From Ferrimonas sp. YFM (GTDB lineage Bacteria > Pseudomonadota > Gammaproteobacteria > Enterobacterales > Shewanellaceae): a stretch of DNA of 64,000 nt. A program made the translations under genes and the position numbers. The stretch's first letter is position 1; every line of letters starts with the position of its first letter. The stretch covers positions 4,598,747 through 4,662,746 of the forward strand of contig NZ_AP027368.1 of the NCBI RefSeq assembly GCF_030296015.1, in the 5' to 3' direction. The notes below the pieces were generated by a model. That model was not told the DNA's origin, ran no database searches, and was given only the letters and a program-made list of their open reading frames with translations. Below, piece by piece: positions 1-9,632 of this stretch.

Positions 1-920
1 ACCTTAAGAACGAACTGCCCCGGGCGAAAAAACTGCTTACCCAGGCCAAGAAGCTGCAATCCAGGCTGATGTCTGATGTGAAGCTGGGGCAGAAAATTGA
101 CCTGCAGCCGGTCAACGCCATGGCGGATGAGTTTATCGGCAGTGTTTTCCGTAATCCCAGCGCCCTGGCCTGCCTGCGTCTGATCAAGGACAAGGACGAT
201 TACCTGCTGGAACACTCCCTGGGGGTCACCATCCTGATGACCCTGTTTGCCCGGGCCTTGGGGATCAGTGGCACCACCCTTCACCAGCTGTGTGTGGGTT
301 CCCTGCTGCACGACATCGGCAAGATTCGCATTCCCGAAGAGATCCTCAACAAGCCGGGCAAGCTGACCCCGGACGAGTTTGAGGTCATGAAAACGCACGC
401 CGCCCACAGCCGCACCATCATCGCCGCCACCCCTGGCATCAGCAAGGTCAGCCTTGATGTGGCCGCCATGCACCACGAAAAACTGGATGGCACAGGCTAC
501 CCCATGGGTCTCAAGGGAGAGCAGATCTCCATGGCGGGCCGGATGGTGGCCATCTGCGACATCTATGACGCCATGACCGCCGATCGGGTTTACCACAAGG
601 GGATGGCCCCCACCTTGGCCCTGAAACGCCTGCTGGAGATGACCCCACATGCCCTGGATAAGAACCTGGTGGTGAAGTTCATCCAGACCCTGGGCGTCTA
701 CCCCAATGGCTGTATGGTGGAGCTCACCAGTGGTCGGGTGGGCATTGTCATGGAAACTCAGGACAGAAAGCCCACCAAGCCTCTGGTGAAGGTGGTGTAC
801 AACCTGAAGAGCCACACCCATGTCATGCAGTCTGAGATCGAACTGGAGAAGCACAACGACTCCATCGTCAAGGCGATCGATCCCAGAGACTACAAGCTGG
901 ATCTGACCAACTACCTCTAA
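1..920 (+). CDS. HD-GYP domain cyclic-di-GMP phosphodiesterase, 5' end cut off by the window
   Basis: The reading frame is open from the first bases of the window through an internal ATG at 69, so the gene starts upstream and the visible part is C-terminal. Counting from the ATG at 69, the HD dyad of the metal site is at residues 81-82 (LLHDIGKIRIP) and the HHEKLDGTGYP motif that defines HD-GYP is at 135-145. Family knowledge: HD-GYP proteins hydrolyse cyclic di-GMP to pGpG or GMP. The residues before M69 (ELPRAKKLL and following) resemble the end of the DUF3391 N-terminal domain common in this subfamily, which supports the truncation. A hairpin terminator follows at 936-959. Activity is inferred from intact motifs; the physiological output is unknown. 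Confidence 0.9.
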   Translation, partial: LKNELPRAKKLLTQAKKLQSRLMSDVKLGQKIDLQPVNAMADEFIGSVFRNPSALACLRLIKDKDDYLLEHSLGVTILMTLFARALGISGTTLHQLCVGSLLHDIGKIRIPEEILNKPGKLTPDEFEVMKTHAAHSRTIIAATPGISKVSLDVAAMHHEKLDGTGYPMGLKGEQISMAGRMVAICDIYDAMTADRVYHKGMAPTLALKRLLEMTPHALDKNLVVKFIQTLGVYPNGCMVELTSGRVGIVMETQDRKPTKPLVKVVYNLKSHTHVMQSEIELEKHNDSIVKAIDPRDYKLDLTNYL

Positions 921-935
921 CAAGGTAGGAATTTG

Positions 936-959
936 AAAAGGGGCCGGCGAGCCCCTTTT
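936..959 (+). terminator. intrinsic terminator of the HD-GYP gene
   Basis: Stem AAAGGGGC / GCCCCTTT with a short loop, followed by TTTT, 16 bases after the stop codon. Confidence 0.8.
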
Positions 960-1023
960 GTTGCTGGACTTCGTTACCGAGACAGGTTAACGTACGCACC
1001 CCAATTGAGAACAGTTATCATTT

Positions 1024-1794
1024 ATGAACTATTTGATCGCCAGCCTGCTGATTCTGGCCGTCGGCCCCATTCTTCACCATGGTCTGAAAAATTGGACCGG
1101 AATCATCACCGCCATTGGCGCCTTCGTGATGGTCTCCTTAGGTGGCCTGGTGCTGTTCGACGTGCTGCCTCAGGTGGTGACCCTGGGAGGTCTGCCGGCG
1201 ATTCTCTTTGTTCTGCTGGGGCTGTTTGGCCCAACCCTATCGGAAAGACTGTTCAAGCAACACTCCGCCTTTGCTCATAACCTGACGGTCGCCCTTGGGG
1301 TGTTTGGATTGCTGCTGCATGCAGTTACCGACGGCAGCGCTCTGTTTATGGCGGCCAACGAGCAGGGCCCCCTACTGCTGGCTTTCGGCATTATTCTCCA
1401 CCGGATGCCTGCCGGCCTGGCGGTATGGTGGCTGCTGCGTCCCGCCTACGGACGACTGATCGCCGTTGGCGTACTCGGACTGATGATGGCCGCCACCCTG
1501 ATCGGGTACAAGTTGGGGCCCGAACTGCTGCACCACATGACCGCCACCCACATCGTCTATCTGCAGGCGTTCGTGACCGGCTCCATCCTTCATGTACTCT
1601 GGCACCGGCCCCATGAACGTCACAGCCACGACCATGATCATCACCATGGCCTGCCAAGCATCAACTCAGCCCATTGGATTGGTGGCGGTCTGGGTCTGCT
1701 GTTCCTGGTGCTGCTGATGGTGGCCCACCCGGACCACGGCCACAGTGGTGCCAGCGATCACCTCCATGGCGAGGAGCTGCACCAGGGGCACTAG
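1024..1794 (+). CDS. ZIP-like polytopic membrane protein with histidine-rich loop
   Basis: A 256-residue protein made mostly of hydrophobic helices. Two motifs look like the metal-site helices of ZIP (Zrt/Irt-like) transporters: HAVTDG at residues 99-104 and HRMPAG at 126-131, spaced as ZIP TM4 and TM5. A histidine/aspartate-rich stretch at about 194-209 and a His-rich C-terminus (PDHGHSG, HLHGEELHQGH) suggest zinc or other divalent metal binding. ZIP proteins normally import Zn, Fe or Mn; this one is divergent, with HxxxDG and HxxPAG in place of the usual HNxPEG/HEIPEG, so substrate and direction are uncertain. It stands alone: the upstream gene is terminated and the next gene is convergent. 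Confidence 0.65.
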   Translation: MNYLIASLLILAVGPILHHGLKNWTGIITAIGAFVMVSLGGLVLFDVLPQVVTLGGLPAILFVLLGLFGPTLSERLFKQHSAFAHNLTVALGVFGLLLHAVTDGSALFMAANEQGPLLLAFGIILHRMPAGLAVWWLLRPAYGRLIAVGVLGLMMAATLIGYKLGPELLHHMTATHIVYLQAFVTGSILHVLWHRPHERHSHDHDHHHGLPSINSAHWIGGGLGLLFLVLLMVAHPDHGHSGASDHLHGEELHQGH

Positions 1795-1842
1795 GGCCTT
1801 TGCCGGTGCAAAAATAGTCAGCAAAGGTCAACACGCCCTAAT

Positions 1843-2259
1843 TTAACTGGTGTGGTCGTGAACGATGCGCCACTGCCCCTCCAGCTTGCGAAATATCAGG
1901 GTAAACTCCCCGCCAGGCTGATCCTTTTCCCTGATCAGTGTCCAGCGCCCCACCACCAGGGCGGCGTCCTCCGCCAGCAACTGCACCGACTCCAGCTCAA
2001 ACTGCAGCTGGCCCATGGTGGCGGCGTCCGGATAACGATTCAGATACCCCTTGAGGGTGGTGTCCCAGCCGTACTTGATCTTACCGCCGGAGATGAACCT
2101 CAGCTGGTCGCTGTGCCAGTAGCCCTGCATGTAACCGGGAATGTCTCCCCGGTTCCAGGCCTGGCGCTGTCCTTCAAGCACCTGACGAATCTGTGCCTCA
2201 TCGGCCCTGACCAGGCCACTGAAGGCCAGCACCAGCAACATCATCACCACTCGCTTCAT
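1843..2259 (-). CDS. small exported SnoaL/DUF4440-like (NTF2-fold) protein
   Basis: The start chosen is the ATG at 2259 (MKRVVMMLL), preceded by a good AGGAAGGG ribosome site; a longer frame to 2331 lacks one and would bury the signal peptide. The 138-residue product has a signal peptide (about residues 1-19, ending VRA-DE) and then an NTF2-like domain: RQAWNRGDIPGYMQGYW is the typical opening of DUF4440/SnoaL-like proteins and the C-terminus (GQWRIVHDHTS) carries the usual final strand motif. Such proteins are often annotated as ketosteroid isomerase-like, but no function can be assigned. It is divergent from the acyltransferase gene at 2348. Confidence 0.75.
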   Translation of the reverse strand: MKRVVMMLLVLAFSGLVRADEAQIRQVLEGQRQAWNRGDIPGYMQGYWHSDQLRFISGGKIKYGWDTTLKGYLNRYPDAATMGQLQFELESVQLLAEDAALVVGRWTLIREKDQPGGEFTLIFRKLEGQWRIVHDHTS

Positions 2260-2347
2260 CCCTTCCTCCCTGAATTGCCCTGTTTTGGGGCAGTTATTGG
2301 CTATTGGTATACTGTTTAGATTAGCTATCAAACACTAACTGACCATC

Positions 2348-2899
2348 ATGAGGCAATCTTTCTCCGCCTGGCTGCTCAAGCTGTTTGGCTGGACCATCGA
2401 GGGTGAGATACCCGCCAAGGGCCGCTACATCGTTATTGTGGGCCCCCATACCAGCAACTGGGACTTCCCCATAGGCATCCTTGCCCAGTGGGCCCTGGGG
2501 ATGAGCGCCAACTTCATTGGCAAGCACCAGCTGTTTCGCTGGCCCACCGGCTGGCTGTTTCGGGCCCTGGGCGGGTTCCCGGTCAACCGTGGCAAGCAGA
2601 ACAACCTGGTCAGCACCGCCGTCGACCTGTTTGCCACCCGGGACAATTTCATCCTGGCCCTGGCGCCGGAAGGCACAAGAAAGCCGGTCTCCCGTTGGAA
2701 AACCGGCTTCTATCACATCGCCCGTCAGGCCAGGGTGCCCATCTACTGCGCCGGGCTGAACTTCCAGCAGCGCAAAATCATCGTGCGCCCTCCGTTGATG
2801 GCCGGTGAGGATATGGCCGGGGACATGAACACCATCCTCGACTTCTTCCGCGCCATCCCGGGCAAATACCCCCAGCCGGTGCCCCGTTACGAGGAGTGA
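2348..2899 (+). CDS. PlsC-family lysophospholipid acyltransferase
   Basis: A 183-residue glycerolipid acyltransferase-like protein. The catalytic HX4D motif is visible as HTSNWD near residue 34 and the acyl-acceptor binding EGTR motif as APEGTRK near residue 108. Proteins of this short form transfer acyl groups to lysophospholipids or related acceptors at the inner membrane, but the substrate of this subgroup is not established. The last 13 bases overlap the 3' end of the convergent MscS-type gene. It could equally be a lipid A or aminolipid acyltransferase relative; the fold assignment is solid, the substrate is not. Confidence 0.8.
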   Translation: MRQSFSAWLLKLFGWTIEGEIPAKGRYIVIVGPHTSNWDFPIGILAQWALGMSANFIGKHQLFRWPTGWLFRALGGFPVNRGKQNNLVSTAVDLFATRDNFILALAPEGTRKPVSRWKTGFYHIARQARVPIYCAGLNFQQRKIIVRPPLMAGEDMAGDMNTILDFFRAIPGKYPQPVPRYEE

Positions 2900-4161
2900 G
2901 CCGCCGCCCGGGCGAAATCCTGGCCTGTGGGACGTTGCATCGCTTTAAGCTCGAACTCCGGCAGTATGGCGTACAAGTGGTCGAAGATGTCCGCCTGAAT
3001 CCCCTCATACACCGGCCAGCGGGTGTCATTGGTGAAACAGTAGATCTCCATGGGCAGCCCCAGTTCACTGGGAGCCAGCTGGCGCACCATCATGGTCATC
3101 TCCGGCCGCAGGTGGCTGCTGGCCTGAAGGTAGGCATCCAGATAGGCCCGCAGGCACCCCAGGTTAGTCAAGCGGCGACCATTGACCGACATCGCCATGT
3201 CGTCACGGCCGGCATTGGCTTCGGCCAGCTCCGACTGCTTCTGCGCCAGATAGGGCGCCAGCATGCTGATCTCCTTAAGCTTGGCCAGCAGTGCTTCATC
3301 CACAAACTTCACTGAATTGACATCCAGCAGCACGGAGCGCTTGATGCGACGCCCTCCGGACTCCTGCATGCCGCGCCAGTTGCGGAACGAGTCCGTGGTC
3401 AGCGCATAGGCGGGGATCATGGTGATGGTCTTATCCCAGTTCTGCACCTTGACCGTGGTCAAGGTAACCTCGAGCACCTCACCGTCGGCGCCATACTTGG
3501 CCATCTCGATCCAGTCACCTGCGCTCACCATTCGGTTGGCTGCCAGCTGGATGCCCGCCACAAACCCCAGGATGGTGTCGCGGAACACCAACATCACCAG
3601 ACCGGTGGCCACACCCAGGCCGGAGAGCAGATAAAGCGGCGACTTGTCTAACATGATGGCGAAGAAGAAGATCAACGCCACAATAAACAGGAATACTTTG
3701 CCGAGTTGCACAATGCTCTGCATTGGGAGCCGTCGACCTGAAGTGGTTAACGACGCAGCGCTGCGCACCGTATCCAACCCAGCAAAGAGGGCTCTCATCA
3801 GCAGCGCCAACATCACCAGTTCGAGGGAGCGAGTAACCAGGTGATCCCAAAAAGGCCAATGGTTGAATACCATTGGAGTAAACAACTCCAACACGCCGAC
3901 AGGAGCAATCTGAGCAGTCTTCTCTAGCAAGCAGTGCTTTGTCAGGGGGGCAAACCAGATAGAGCTGCCCCGCTCAATCAACCGCTTAGCTCCCCTGACC
4001 AGGATGCGAATCGCAATGAAATAAACCACGCCGGCCATAGCGAAAGCCACAAACAGCAGCAGAACCACGGTTAACAGATCATCCGCTTGCGCAGGCATCC
4101 CAAAGGAGGTCAACCAATCGGCAAGCATTGGCCGTAGTTTATTCTCAACTTCTTGTTCCAT
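2887..4161 (-). CDS. ybdG: MscS-family mechanosensitive channel, YbdG/MscM type
   Basis: A 424-residue protein that tracks E. coli YbdG (415 residues) over its whole length. N-terminal transmembrane helices are followed by the pore-lining helix and MscS beta domain (the stretch LVFRDTILGFVAGIQLAANR, then GDWIEMAKYGADGEVLEVTLTTV, broken by the conserved YGADG turn), and a C-terminal domain with RQLAPSELGLPMEIY and QADIFDHLYAILPEF. Known role: an inner-membrane channel that gates on hypo-osmotic shock and gives MscM-type activity. Monocistronic, convergent with the acyltransferase gene (13-bp overlap). The start ATG at 4161 sits after AAGAGGTTAAT, a reasonable ribosome site. Confidence 0.88.
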   Translation of the reverse strand: MEQEVENKLRPMLADWLTSFGMPAQADDLLTVVLLLFVAFAMAGVVYFIAIRILVRGAKRLIERGSSIWFAPLTKHCLLEKTAQIAPVGVLELFTPMVFNHWPFWDHLVTRSLELVMLALLMRALFAGLDTVRSAASLTTSGRRLPMQSIVQLGKVFLFIVALIFFFAIMLDKSPLYLLSGLGVATGLVMLVFRDTILGFVAGIQLAANRMVSAGDWIEMAKYGADGEVLEVTLTTVKVQNWDKTITMIPAYALTTDSFRNWRGMQESGGRRIKRSVLLDVNSVKFVDEALLAKLKEISMLAPYLAQKQSELAEANAGRDDMAMSVNGRRLTNLGCLRAYLDAYLQASSHLRPEMTMMVRQLAPSELGLPMEIYCFTNDTRWPVYEGIQADIFDHLYAILPEFELKAMQRPTGQDFARAAAHSS

Positions 4162-4221
4162 ATTAACCTCTTACAAGAGCGAGCATAACTTTTGTGCCAG
4201 CATACGCAGTCACTTGAAAAG

Positions 4222-4248
4222 AAAAAAGCCCCGCAGATGCGGGGCTTG
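4222..4248 (-). terminator. intrinsic terminator of the hutCUH operon
   Basis: Stem AAGCCCCGCA / TGCGGGGCTT, followed on the minus strand by a run of T; lies 28 bases after the hutH stop. Confidence 0.88.
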
Positions 4249-4275
4249 TCTCAAATATTGGTACGCTGACCAAGA

Positions 4276-5811
4276 TTATAGGCTAGGGAGAACCCCTTGG
4301 GGCAACAGGGCGTTGTAACCCGCTTCAAACAGCAGCGCCGTGGCCTTGGTGATGTCCGGGGCGAAGTACCTGTCCTTGTCGTAGAAACTGACCCGTTGAC
4401 GCAGTTGCGCCTTGGCCTGCTCCACCTGAGTGCTGGCCTTCAGCGGCTTGCGGAAATCCAGGCCCTGGGCCGCCGCCAGCAGCTCCACCGCCAGTACACC
4501 GCGGCTGTTTTCCGCCATCTCCCGCAGGCGACGGGCGGCGAAAGTAGCCATGGAGACGTGATCCTCCTGGTTGGCCGAGGTAGGCAGGCTGTCGACGGAC
4601 GCGGGATGGGCCAGGGTCTTGTTCTCACTGGCCAGGGCCGCCGCAGTCACCTGGGCAATCATAAAGCCGGAGTTCACCCCACCATTGTCCACCAGGAAAG
4701 GCGGCAGGCCGGAGAGATTCCGGTCGATCAGCAGGGCGATGCGACGCTCCGCCAAAGCACCAATCTCGGCGATGGCGATGGCCAGGTTGTCGGCGGCCAT
4801 GGCCACCGGCTCGGCGTGGAAGTTACCACCAGAGACGATGTCGCCCTCGTCGGCAAACACCAGGGGGTTGTCGGTGACGCCATTGGACTCCACCAGCAAC
4901 ACTTCGGCCGCCTGGCGGATCTGGGTCAGACAGGCGCCCATCACCTGGGGTTGGCAGCGCAGGGAGTAGGGATCCTGCACCTTCTCACAACCGGCGTGGC
5001 TGTCACCCAGCTCAGAGTTCTCATCCAGCAGGTGGCGGAACACCGCCGCAGAGTCCATCTGACCGCGCTGACCGCGCACTTCGTGGATGCGGGCATCGAA
5101 GGGGCGACGGCTGCCCAGAGCCGCTTCGACGCTCATGGCACCCACCACGGATGCGCCGGCCCACAGGTCTTCGGCGCGGAACAGCCCTTGCAACGCCAGG
5201 GCGGTAGACGCCTGGGTACCGTTGAGCAGAGCCAGGCCCTCCTTGGGCGCCAATTCCATGGGGCTCAGGCCCGCCTTGGCCAGGCCGGTGGCGGCATCGA
5301 TGATCTCGCCGTGGTAGCGCACCTCGCCTTCACCCAGCAGGGGCAGCACCATGTGGGACAGGGGCGCCAGGTCGCCAGACGCGCCCACAGAGCCCTTCTC
5401 CGGCACTATGGGGTAGACCTCGGCGTTCACCAGGGCGATCAGGGCATCGATCACCTCACGGCGAATGCCGGAGAAGCCCCGGGCCAGGGAGTTGATCTTC
5501 AGCACCATCATCAGGCGCACAGCACTGTCGCTCATGGGCTCACCGGTTCCGGCGGCGTGGGAGAGCACGATGGAACGCTGCAGCAGCGCCAGGTCATCTT
5601 TGCCGATGCGGGTGTTGGCCAGCAGGCCAAAACCGGTGTTGATGCCGTAGACCACCCGGTCCTCATCGATCACCTGCTGCACGGTGGCGGCACTCTTGTC
5701 GATGGCGGCGTAGGCGCTGTCCGCCAAGGTCAGCTTCACCCGCTGTTCATCGATGCTGCGCAGCTGGGCCAGAGTCAGCTGGCCCGGATTCAGGGTCAGT
5801 TCCAGCATCAT
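4276..5811 (-). CDS. hutH: histidine ammonia-lyase
   Basis: First step of histidine degradation: L-histidine to urocanate and ammonia, cytoplasmic homotetramer. The 511-residue length is normal. The Ala-Ser-Gly triad that cyclises into the MIO electrophile is at residues 144-146 ([11 protein letters not shown]), and the conserved YGINTGFG is at 55-62. The start ATG overlaps the hutU stop in an ATGA arrangement, so the two are translationally coupled. It is the last gene of hutC-hutU-hutH and is followed by a strong terminator. Regulation is expected through HutC acting at the palindrome at 8269-8282. Confidence 0.97.
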   Translation of the reverse strand: MMLELTLNPGQLTLAQLRSIDEQRVKLTLADSAYAAIDKSAATVQQVIDEDRVVYGINTGFGLLANTRIGKDDLALLQRSIVLSHAAGTGEPMSDSAVRLMMVLKINSLARGFSGIRREVIDALIALVNAEVYPIVPEKGSVGASGDLAPLSHMVLPLLGEGEVRYHGEIIDAATGLAKAGLSPMELAPKEGLALLNGTQASTALALQGLFRAEDLWAGASVVGAMSVEAALGSRRPFDARIHEVRGQRGQMDSAAVFRHLLDENSELGDSHAGCEKVQDPYSLRCQPQVMGACLTQIRQAAEVLLVESNGVTDNPLVFADEGDIVSGGNFHAEPVAMAADNLAIAIAEIGALAERRIALLIDRNLSGLPPFLVDNGGVNSGFMIAQVTAAALASENKTLAHPASVDSLPTSANQEDHVSMATFAARRLREMAENSRGVLAVELLAAAQGLDFRKPLKASTQVEQAKAQLRQRVSFYDKDRYFAPDITKATALLFEAGYNALLPQGVLPSL

Positions 5812-7496
5812 TTGTTCTCCATGGGCAGATCCAGGCCCTGCTCACGGGCGCAGTTCTTGGCGATGTCGTAACCGGCGTCGGCGTGACGCATGACGCCGGT
5901 GGCCGGGTCATTCCACAGCACGCGGCTGATGCGGGTGTCCGCCTCTTCACTGCCGTCACACAGGATGACGATGCCGGAGTGCTGGGAGAAGCCCATGCCC
6001 ACGCCACCACCGTGGTGCAGGCTCACCCAGGTAGCACCGCCTGCGGTGTTGAGCATGGCGTTCAGCAGAGGCCAATCGGATACGGCATCGGAACCGTCCA
6101 TCATCCCTTCGGTTTCCCGGTTGGGGGACGCCACGGAGCCGGAGTCCAGGTGGTCACGGCCGATCACCACAGGGGCTTTCAGTTCGCCGTTCTTCACCAT
6201 CTCGTTGAAGGCGCGACCCAGGCGGGCACGGTCTTTCAAACCCACCCAGCAGATTCGGGCAGGCAAGCCCTGGAAATGGATGCGCTCACGGGCCATGTCC
6301 AGCCAGTTGTGCAGGTGCGGGTCGTCAGGGATCAGCTCCTTCACCTTCTGGTCGGTCTTATAGATATCCTCTGGGTCACCGGACAGGGCCACCCAGCGGA
6401 AGGGGCCGATGCCTTCGCAGAACAGCGGGCGAATGTAGGCCGGTACGAAGCCGGGGAAGTCGAAGGCGTTCTTCACCCCCTCTTCCAGGGCCATCTGACG
6501 AATGTTGTTGCCGTAGTCCAGGGTCGCGGCGCCGCGCGCCTGCAGGTCCAGCATCGCCTGAACCTGAACCGCCATGGAGGCCTTGGCCGCCTTCACCACC
6601 GCAGCCTCATCGGTCAGGCGCATCTCGGCGGCCTGGGCCATGGTCCAGCCCTGGGGCAGGTAACCGTTCAGCGGATCGTGGGCCGAGGTCTGGTCGGTGA
6701 CCACATCCGGGGTAATGTTCTTCTCCACCAGCTCACCGAAGATGTCGGCGGCGTTGGCCAGCAGGCCCACGGACACCGGCTTGCCTTCCGCCTTGGCCTG
6801 GTCGATCATCCCCATCGCCTCATCCAGGCTGTAGGCTTTCTTATCCACATAACCGGTGCGCAGGCGGAAATCGATGCGGGTCTCATCGCACTCGACGGCG
6901 ATCATGGAGAAACCGGCCATGGTGGCGGCCAGAGGCTGGGCGCCGCCCATGCCACCCAGGCCACCGGTGAGGATCCAGCGACCGGCGGCTTCGCCACCGA
7001 AGTGCTTCTTGGCCACGGCCACGAAGGTCTCATAGGTGCCCTGAACGATGCCCTGAGTACCGATGTAGATCCAGGAACCGGCGGTCATCTGGCCGTACAT
7101 GGCCAGGCCCTTCTTGTCCAGCTCATTGAAATGTTCCCAGTTGGCCCAGTGGGGCACCAGGTTGGAGTTGGCGATCAGCACCCGGGGGGCGTTCTCGTGG
7201 GTCTTGAATACGCCCACAGGCTTGCCGGACTGCACCAGCAGGGTCTCATCCAGCTCCAGGCGCTTCAGAGTTGCAACGATCTGATCGAAGCACTCCCAGT
7301 TACGAGCGGCGCGGCCGATGCCGCCGTACACCACCAGGCCCTGGGGATGCTCTGCCACATCCGGATCCAGGTTGTTCATCAGCATCCGCAGGGGCGCTTC
7401 GGTCTGCCAGCTCTTGGCGTTCAGTTCAGTGCCTCGCGGTGCACGGGTCACCCGGCTCTCGTCCAGGCGGCTTGCGGTGTCCTTGTTGGTGCTCAT
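5808..7496 (-). CDS. hutU: urocanate hydratase
   Basis: Second step of histidine degradation: urocanate plus water to 4-imidazolone-5-propionate, using a tightly bound NAD as electrophile. 562 residues, the family's usual size, with the opening [15 protein letters not shown] near residue 58 and the glycine-rich [13 protein letters not shown] near residue 178 typical of urocanase. Ribosome site GAGGAG precedes the ATG at 7496. It lies 18 bases downstream of hutC and overlaps hutH by 4 bases, so the three genes are one leftward operon. Confidence 0.97.
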   Translation of the reverse strand: MSTNKDTASRLDESRVTRAPRGTELNAKSWQTEAPLRMLMNNLDPDVAEHPQGLVVYGGIGRAARNWECFDQIVATLKRLELDETLLVQSGKPVGVFKTHENAPRVLIANSNLVPHWANWEHFNELDKKGLAMYGQMTAGSWIYIGTQGIVQGTYETFVAVAKKHFGGEAAGRWILTGGLGGMGGAQPLAATMAGFSMIAVECDETRIDFRLRTGYVDKKAYSLDEAMGMIDQAKAEGKPVSVGLLANAADIFGELVEKNITPDVVTDQTSAHDPLNGYLPQGWTMAQAAEMRLTDEAAVVKAAKASMAVQVQAMLDLQARGAATLDYGNNIRQMALEEGVKNAFDFPGFVPAYIRPLFCEGIGPFRWVALSGDPEDIYKTDQKVKELIPDDPHLHNWLDMARERIHFQGLPARICWVGLKDRARLGRAFNEMVKNGELKAPVVIGRDHLDSGSVASPNRETEGMMDGSDAVSDWPLLNAMLNTAGGATWVSLHHGGGVGMGFSQHSGIVILCDGSEEADTRISRVLWNDPATGVMRHADAGYDIAKNCAREQGLDLPMENK

Positions 7497-7514
7497 CGTG
7501 ATCTCCTCACTGTT

Positions 7515-8222
7515 CTAATTGTCCATCACCAGGTGACCACCCAGCCGGTAGCGGCTTCCGGGATGAGTCAGTCTGGCAAAGCTCACCGCACCGGAGCGGC
7601 TCCAGGTGCGACGTAAAATTCTCAAACAGGGCTCGCTTGGCCCCAGTTGCAGCAGTTCTGCGGTAGCTGTGTCCACCACCACCGCCTCCACCTCATGGTG
7701 GGCCTCGGTCAGGGGGGCAACCTGACTCAGGTACTCATGGGGCGTCTGCTGGCCAAAGTCCTGGTCCAGATATCCGGGCACCAGCGCCAAATTGACGTAA
7801 CGGTGCTCCAACTGCATCGGCAGCCCCTCTTCCAGGTGCAGCAGGGCGGTATGACCCACTTCGGTTCCCGGTGTCAGCCCGAGCGCGATGGCGACCTCGG
7901 TGTCGGCTGCCAGCCGGGTCTTGGCCAGCACCTGTACCCTGTGGTCCCTGCCCCGCTCCTTCACCTCATCGGCGATGTTGCGAATGGTCAGCATAGACCC
8001 CTGGGACTTGAGCGACGCCACGAAGGTCCCCTGCCCCTGACTGCGCACCAACACCCCCTGCTCCACCAGTTCGGTCAGAGCCCGGCGTGCGGTCATCCGG
8101 CTACACTCAAACTGGGCGGCCAGGGCATTCTCCGACGGCACTTTGGCGTGCTCAGCCAGCTCTCCCTGCTCGATCAGCTCGGTGAGGTGCTGCTTAATTT
8201 CAATGAATTTTGGTGCGGCCAA
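7515..8222 (-). CDS. hutC: GntR-family histidine utilisation repressor
   Basis: Winged-helix GntR domain at the N-terminus (VPSENALAAQFECSRMTARRAL) and a UTRA ligand-binding domain behind it; family members repress hut genes until urocanate binds. I place the start at the TTG at 8222, which has GGGAG six bases upstream and gives 235 residues, the usual HutC size. The ATG further up at 8321 would add 33 residues with no similarity to HutC (many Cys and Trp) and would put the operator inside the coding sequence. First gene of hutCUH; divergent from hutI. Confidence 0.88.
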   Translation of the reverse strand: MAAPKFIEIKQHLTELIEQGELAEHAKVPSENALAAQFECSRMTARRALTELVEQGVLVRSQGQGTFVASLKSQGSMLTIRNIADEVKERGRDHRVQVLAKTRLAADTEVAIALGLTPGTEVGHTALLHLEEGLPMQLEHRYVNLALVPGYLDQDFGQQTPHEYLSQVAPLTEAHHEVEAVVVDTATAELLQLGPSEPCLRILRRTWSRSGAVSFARLTHPGSRYRLGGHLVMDN

Positions 8223-8268
8223 AGTGGGCTCCCAGGGTGGTCTCTTCGAACAAAAATGACACAGACAA

Positions 8269-8282
8269 CTTGTATATACAAG
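8269..8282. promoter_or_regulatory. HutC-type operator in the hutC-hutI gap
   Basis: CTTGTATATACAAG is a perfect 14-base palindrome in the gap between the divergent hutC (TTG 8222) and hutI (ATG 8332). Its core TGTATATACA is the known type of HutC recognition sequence. One site would control both transcription directions and give autoregulation of hutC. Confidence 0.82.
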
Positions 8283-8331
8283 CAAAGATTGCCAGAATGC
8301 CGAGAGATAATTTGAGCCCAAGGAGCGTGAA

Positions 8332-9561
8332 ATGGAGTGGGATCAGCTTTGGATAGACATCAATCTGGCCACTATGGATCCAGACAGAACAGGCAGTTAC
8401 GGCGAGATTGAGGATGCCGCCCTGGCGGTCAAAGATGGCCGAATTGCCTGGGTGGGCCCGCGCTCTGAACTGCCCGAGTTTGACCCCCTCTCCATTCCGG
8501 TGATCAAGGGCAACGGCCAGTGGCTGACCCCAGGCCTGGTGGACTGCCATACCCACCTGGTGTTTGCCGGCACCCGCGCCAGCGAGTTCGAGGCCAGGCT
8601 CAATGGCGCCACCTATGAGGAGATCGCCCGCCAGGGAGGCGGCATCCTCTCCACGGTCAAGGCCACCCGTGAGGCGGATAGGGAAACCCTGTTCCAGCTG
8701 GGGCGCGAACGCCTCAACGCGCTGCTGGCAGAGGGAGTGACCCGGGTGGAGATCAAATCCGGCTACGGGCTGGATACCGAAACCGAGCATAAGATGCTGA
8801 GCCTGGCCCGCTATCTGGGCGAGGTTCACCCCCTGGATGTCCACACCACCTTCCTCGGTGCCCACGCGGTGCCCGCCGACTACAAGGGCAAGGAGCAGGC
8901 CTATGTGGACCTGGTGTGCAACGAGATGATTCCCGCCATCGCCGCCGACAAACTGGCCGACGCCGTGGACGTGTTCTGTGAAAACATCGCCTTCGATCTG
9001 GCGCAGACGGAGCAGGTGTTCCGTAAAGCCCAGGAGCATCAATTGCCGGTGAAACTGCACGCCGAACAGCTGTCCAACATGGGAGGCAGCAAACTGGCCG
9101 CCCGTTATCAGGCGCTGTCGGTGGACCACATCGAATGCCTGGATGAGGAGGGCGTTCAGGCCCTGGCCGAGTCCGGCACCGTTGCGGTGATTCTGCCCGG
9201 CGCCTTCTACTTCCTCAAGGAAACCCGCAAGCCACCCATCGACCTGCTGCGCCAGTACGGCGTACCCATGGCCGTGGCGTCGGATTTCAATCCGGGCAGC
9301 TCCCCCCTGTGCTCCACCCTGCTGATGGTCAACATGGCCTGCACACTCTTTGGGCTCACCCCGGCTGAAGCCCTGGCTGGCGTCACCCGCAACGGCGCCC
9401 GAGCCCTTGGTGTCGGCGACACCGTGGGTCAGCTCAAAGTGGGTATGACTGCCGATATGGCACAGTGGGCCATCGGCCACCCCGCCGAGCTGGCCTGGCA
9501 ATACGGCAACCGTCCCTGCAAAGCGGTCTACAAGGGCGGAAAAGTAGTACGAATGGGTTAA
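8332..9561 (+). CDS. hutI: imidazolonepropionase
   Basis: Third step of histidine degradation: 4-imidazolone-5-propionate plus water to N-formimino-L-glutamate. A 409-residue amidohydrolase-superfamily TIM barrel; the metal-binding HxH is at residues 73-75 ([10 protein letters not shown]), and [10 protein letters not shown] and [10 protein letters not shown] supply later active-site elements. Strong ribosome site AAGGAGCG before the ATG. Transcribed divergently from hutCUH across the shared operator. The enzyme for the next step (hutG, or hutF plus hutG) is not in this window. Confidence 0.97.
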   Translation: MEWDQLWIDINLATMDPDRTGSYGEIEDAALAVKDGRIAWVGPRSELPEFDPLSIPVIKGNGQWLTPGLVDCHTHLVFAGTRASEFEARLNGATYEEIARQGGGILSTVKATREADRETLFQLGRERLNALLAEGVTRVEIKSGYGLDTETEHKMLSLARYLGEVHPLDVHTTFLGAHAVPADYKGKEQAYVDLVCNEMIPAIAADKLADAVDVFCENIAFDLAQTEQVFRKAQEHQLPVKLHAEQLSNMGGSKLAARYQALSVDHIECLDEEGVQALAESGTVAVILPGAFYFLKETRKPPIDLLRQYGVPMAVASDFNPGSSPLCSTLLMVNMACTLFGLTPAEALAGVTRNGARALGVGDTVGQLKVGMTADMAQWAIGHPAELAWQYGNRPCKAVYKGGKVVRMG

Positions 9562-9632
9562 GTTAAAGCTGGCATTGAACACGCCTCGGCGCTAATATTT
9601 GCGCTGATGCGACTTTATTTATTGTAGGGACT

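Noticed and set aside
4297..7616. Long plus-strand open frames (524 and 577 codons) opposite hutH and hutU
   Set aside because: They lie antisense to two clear enzymes, their products are low-complexity in Gly, His, Gln and Val as expected from reverse-strand codons of GC-rich genes, and they lack ribosome sites.
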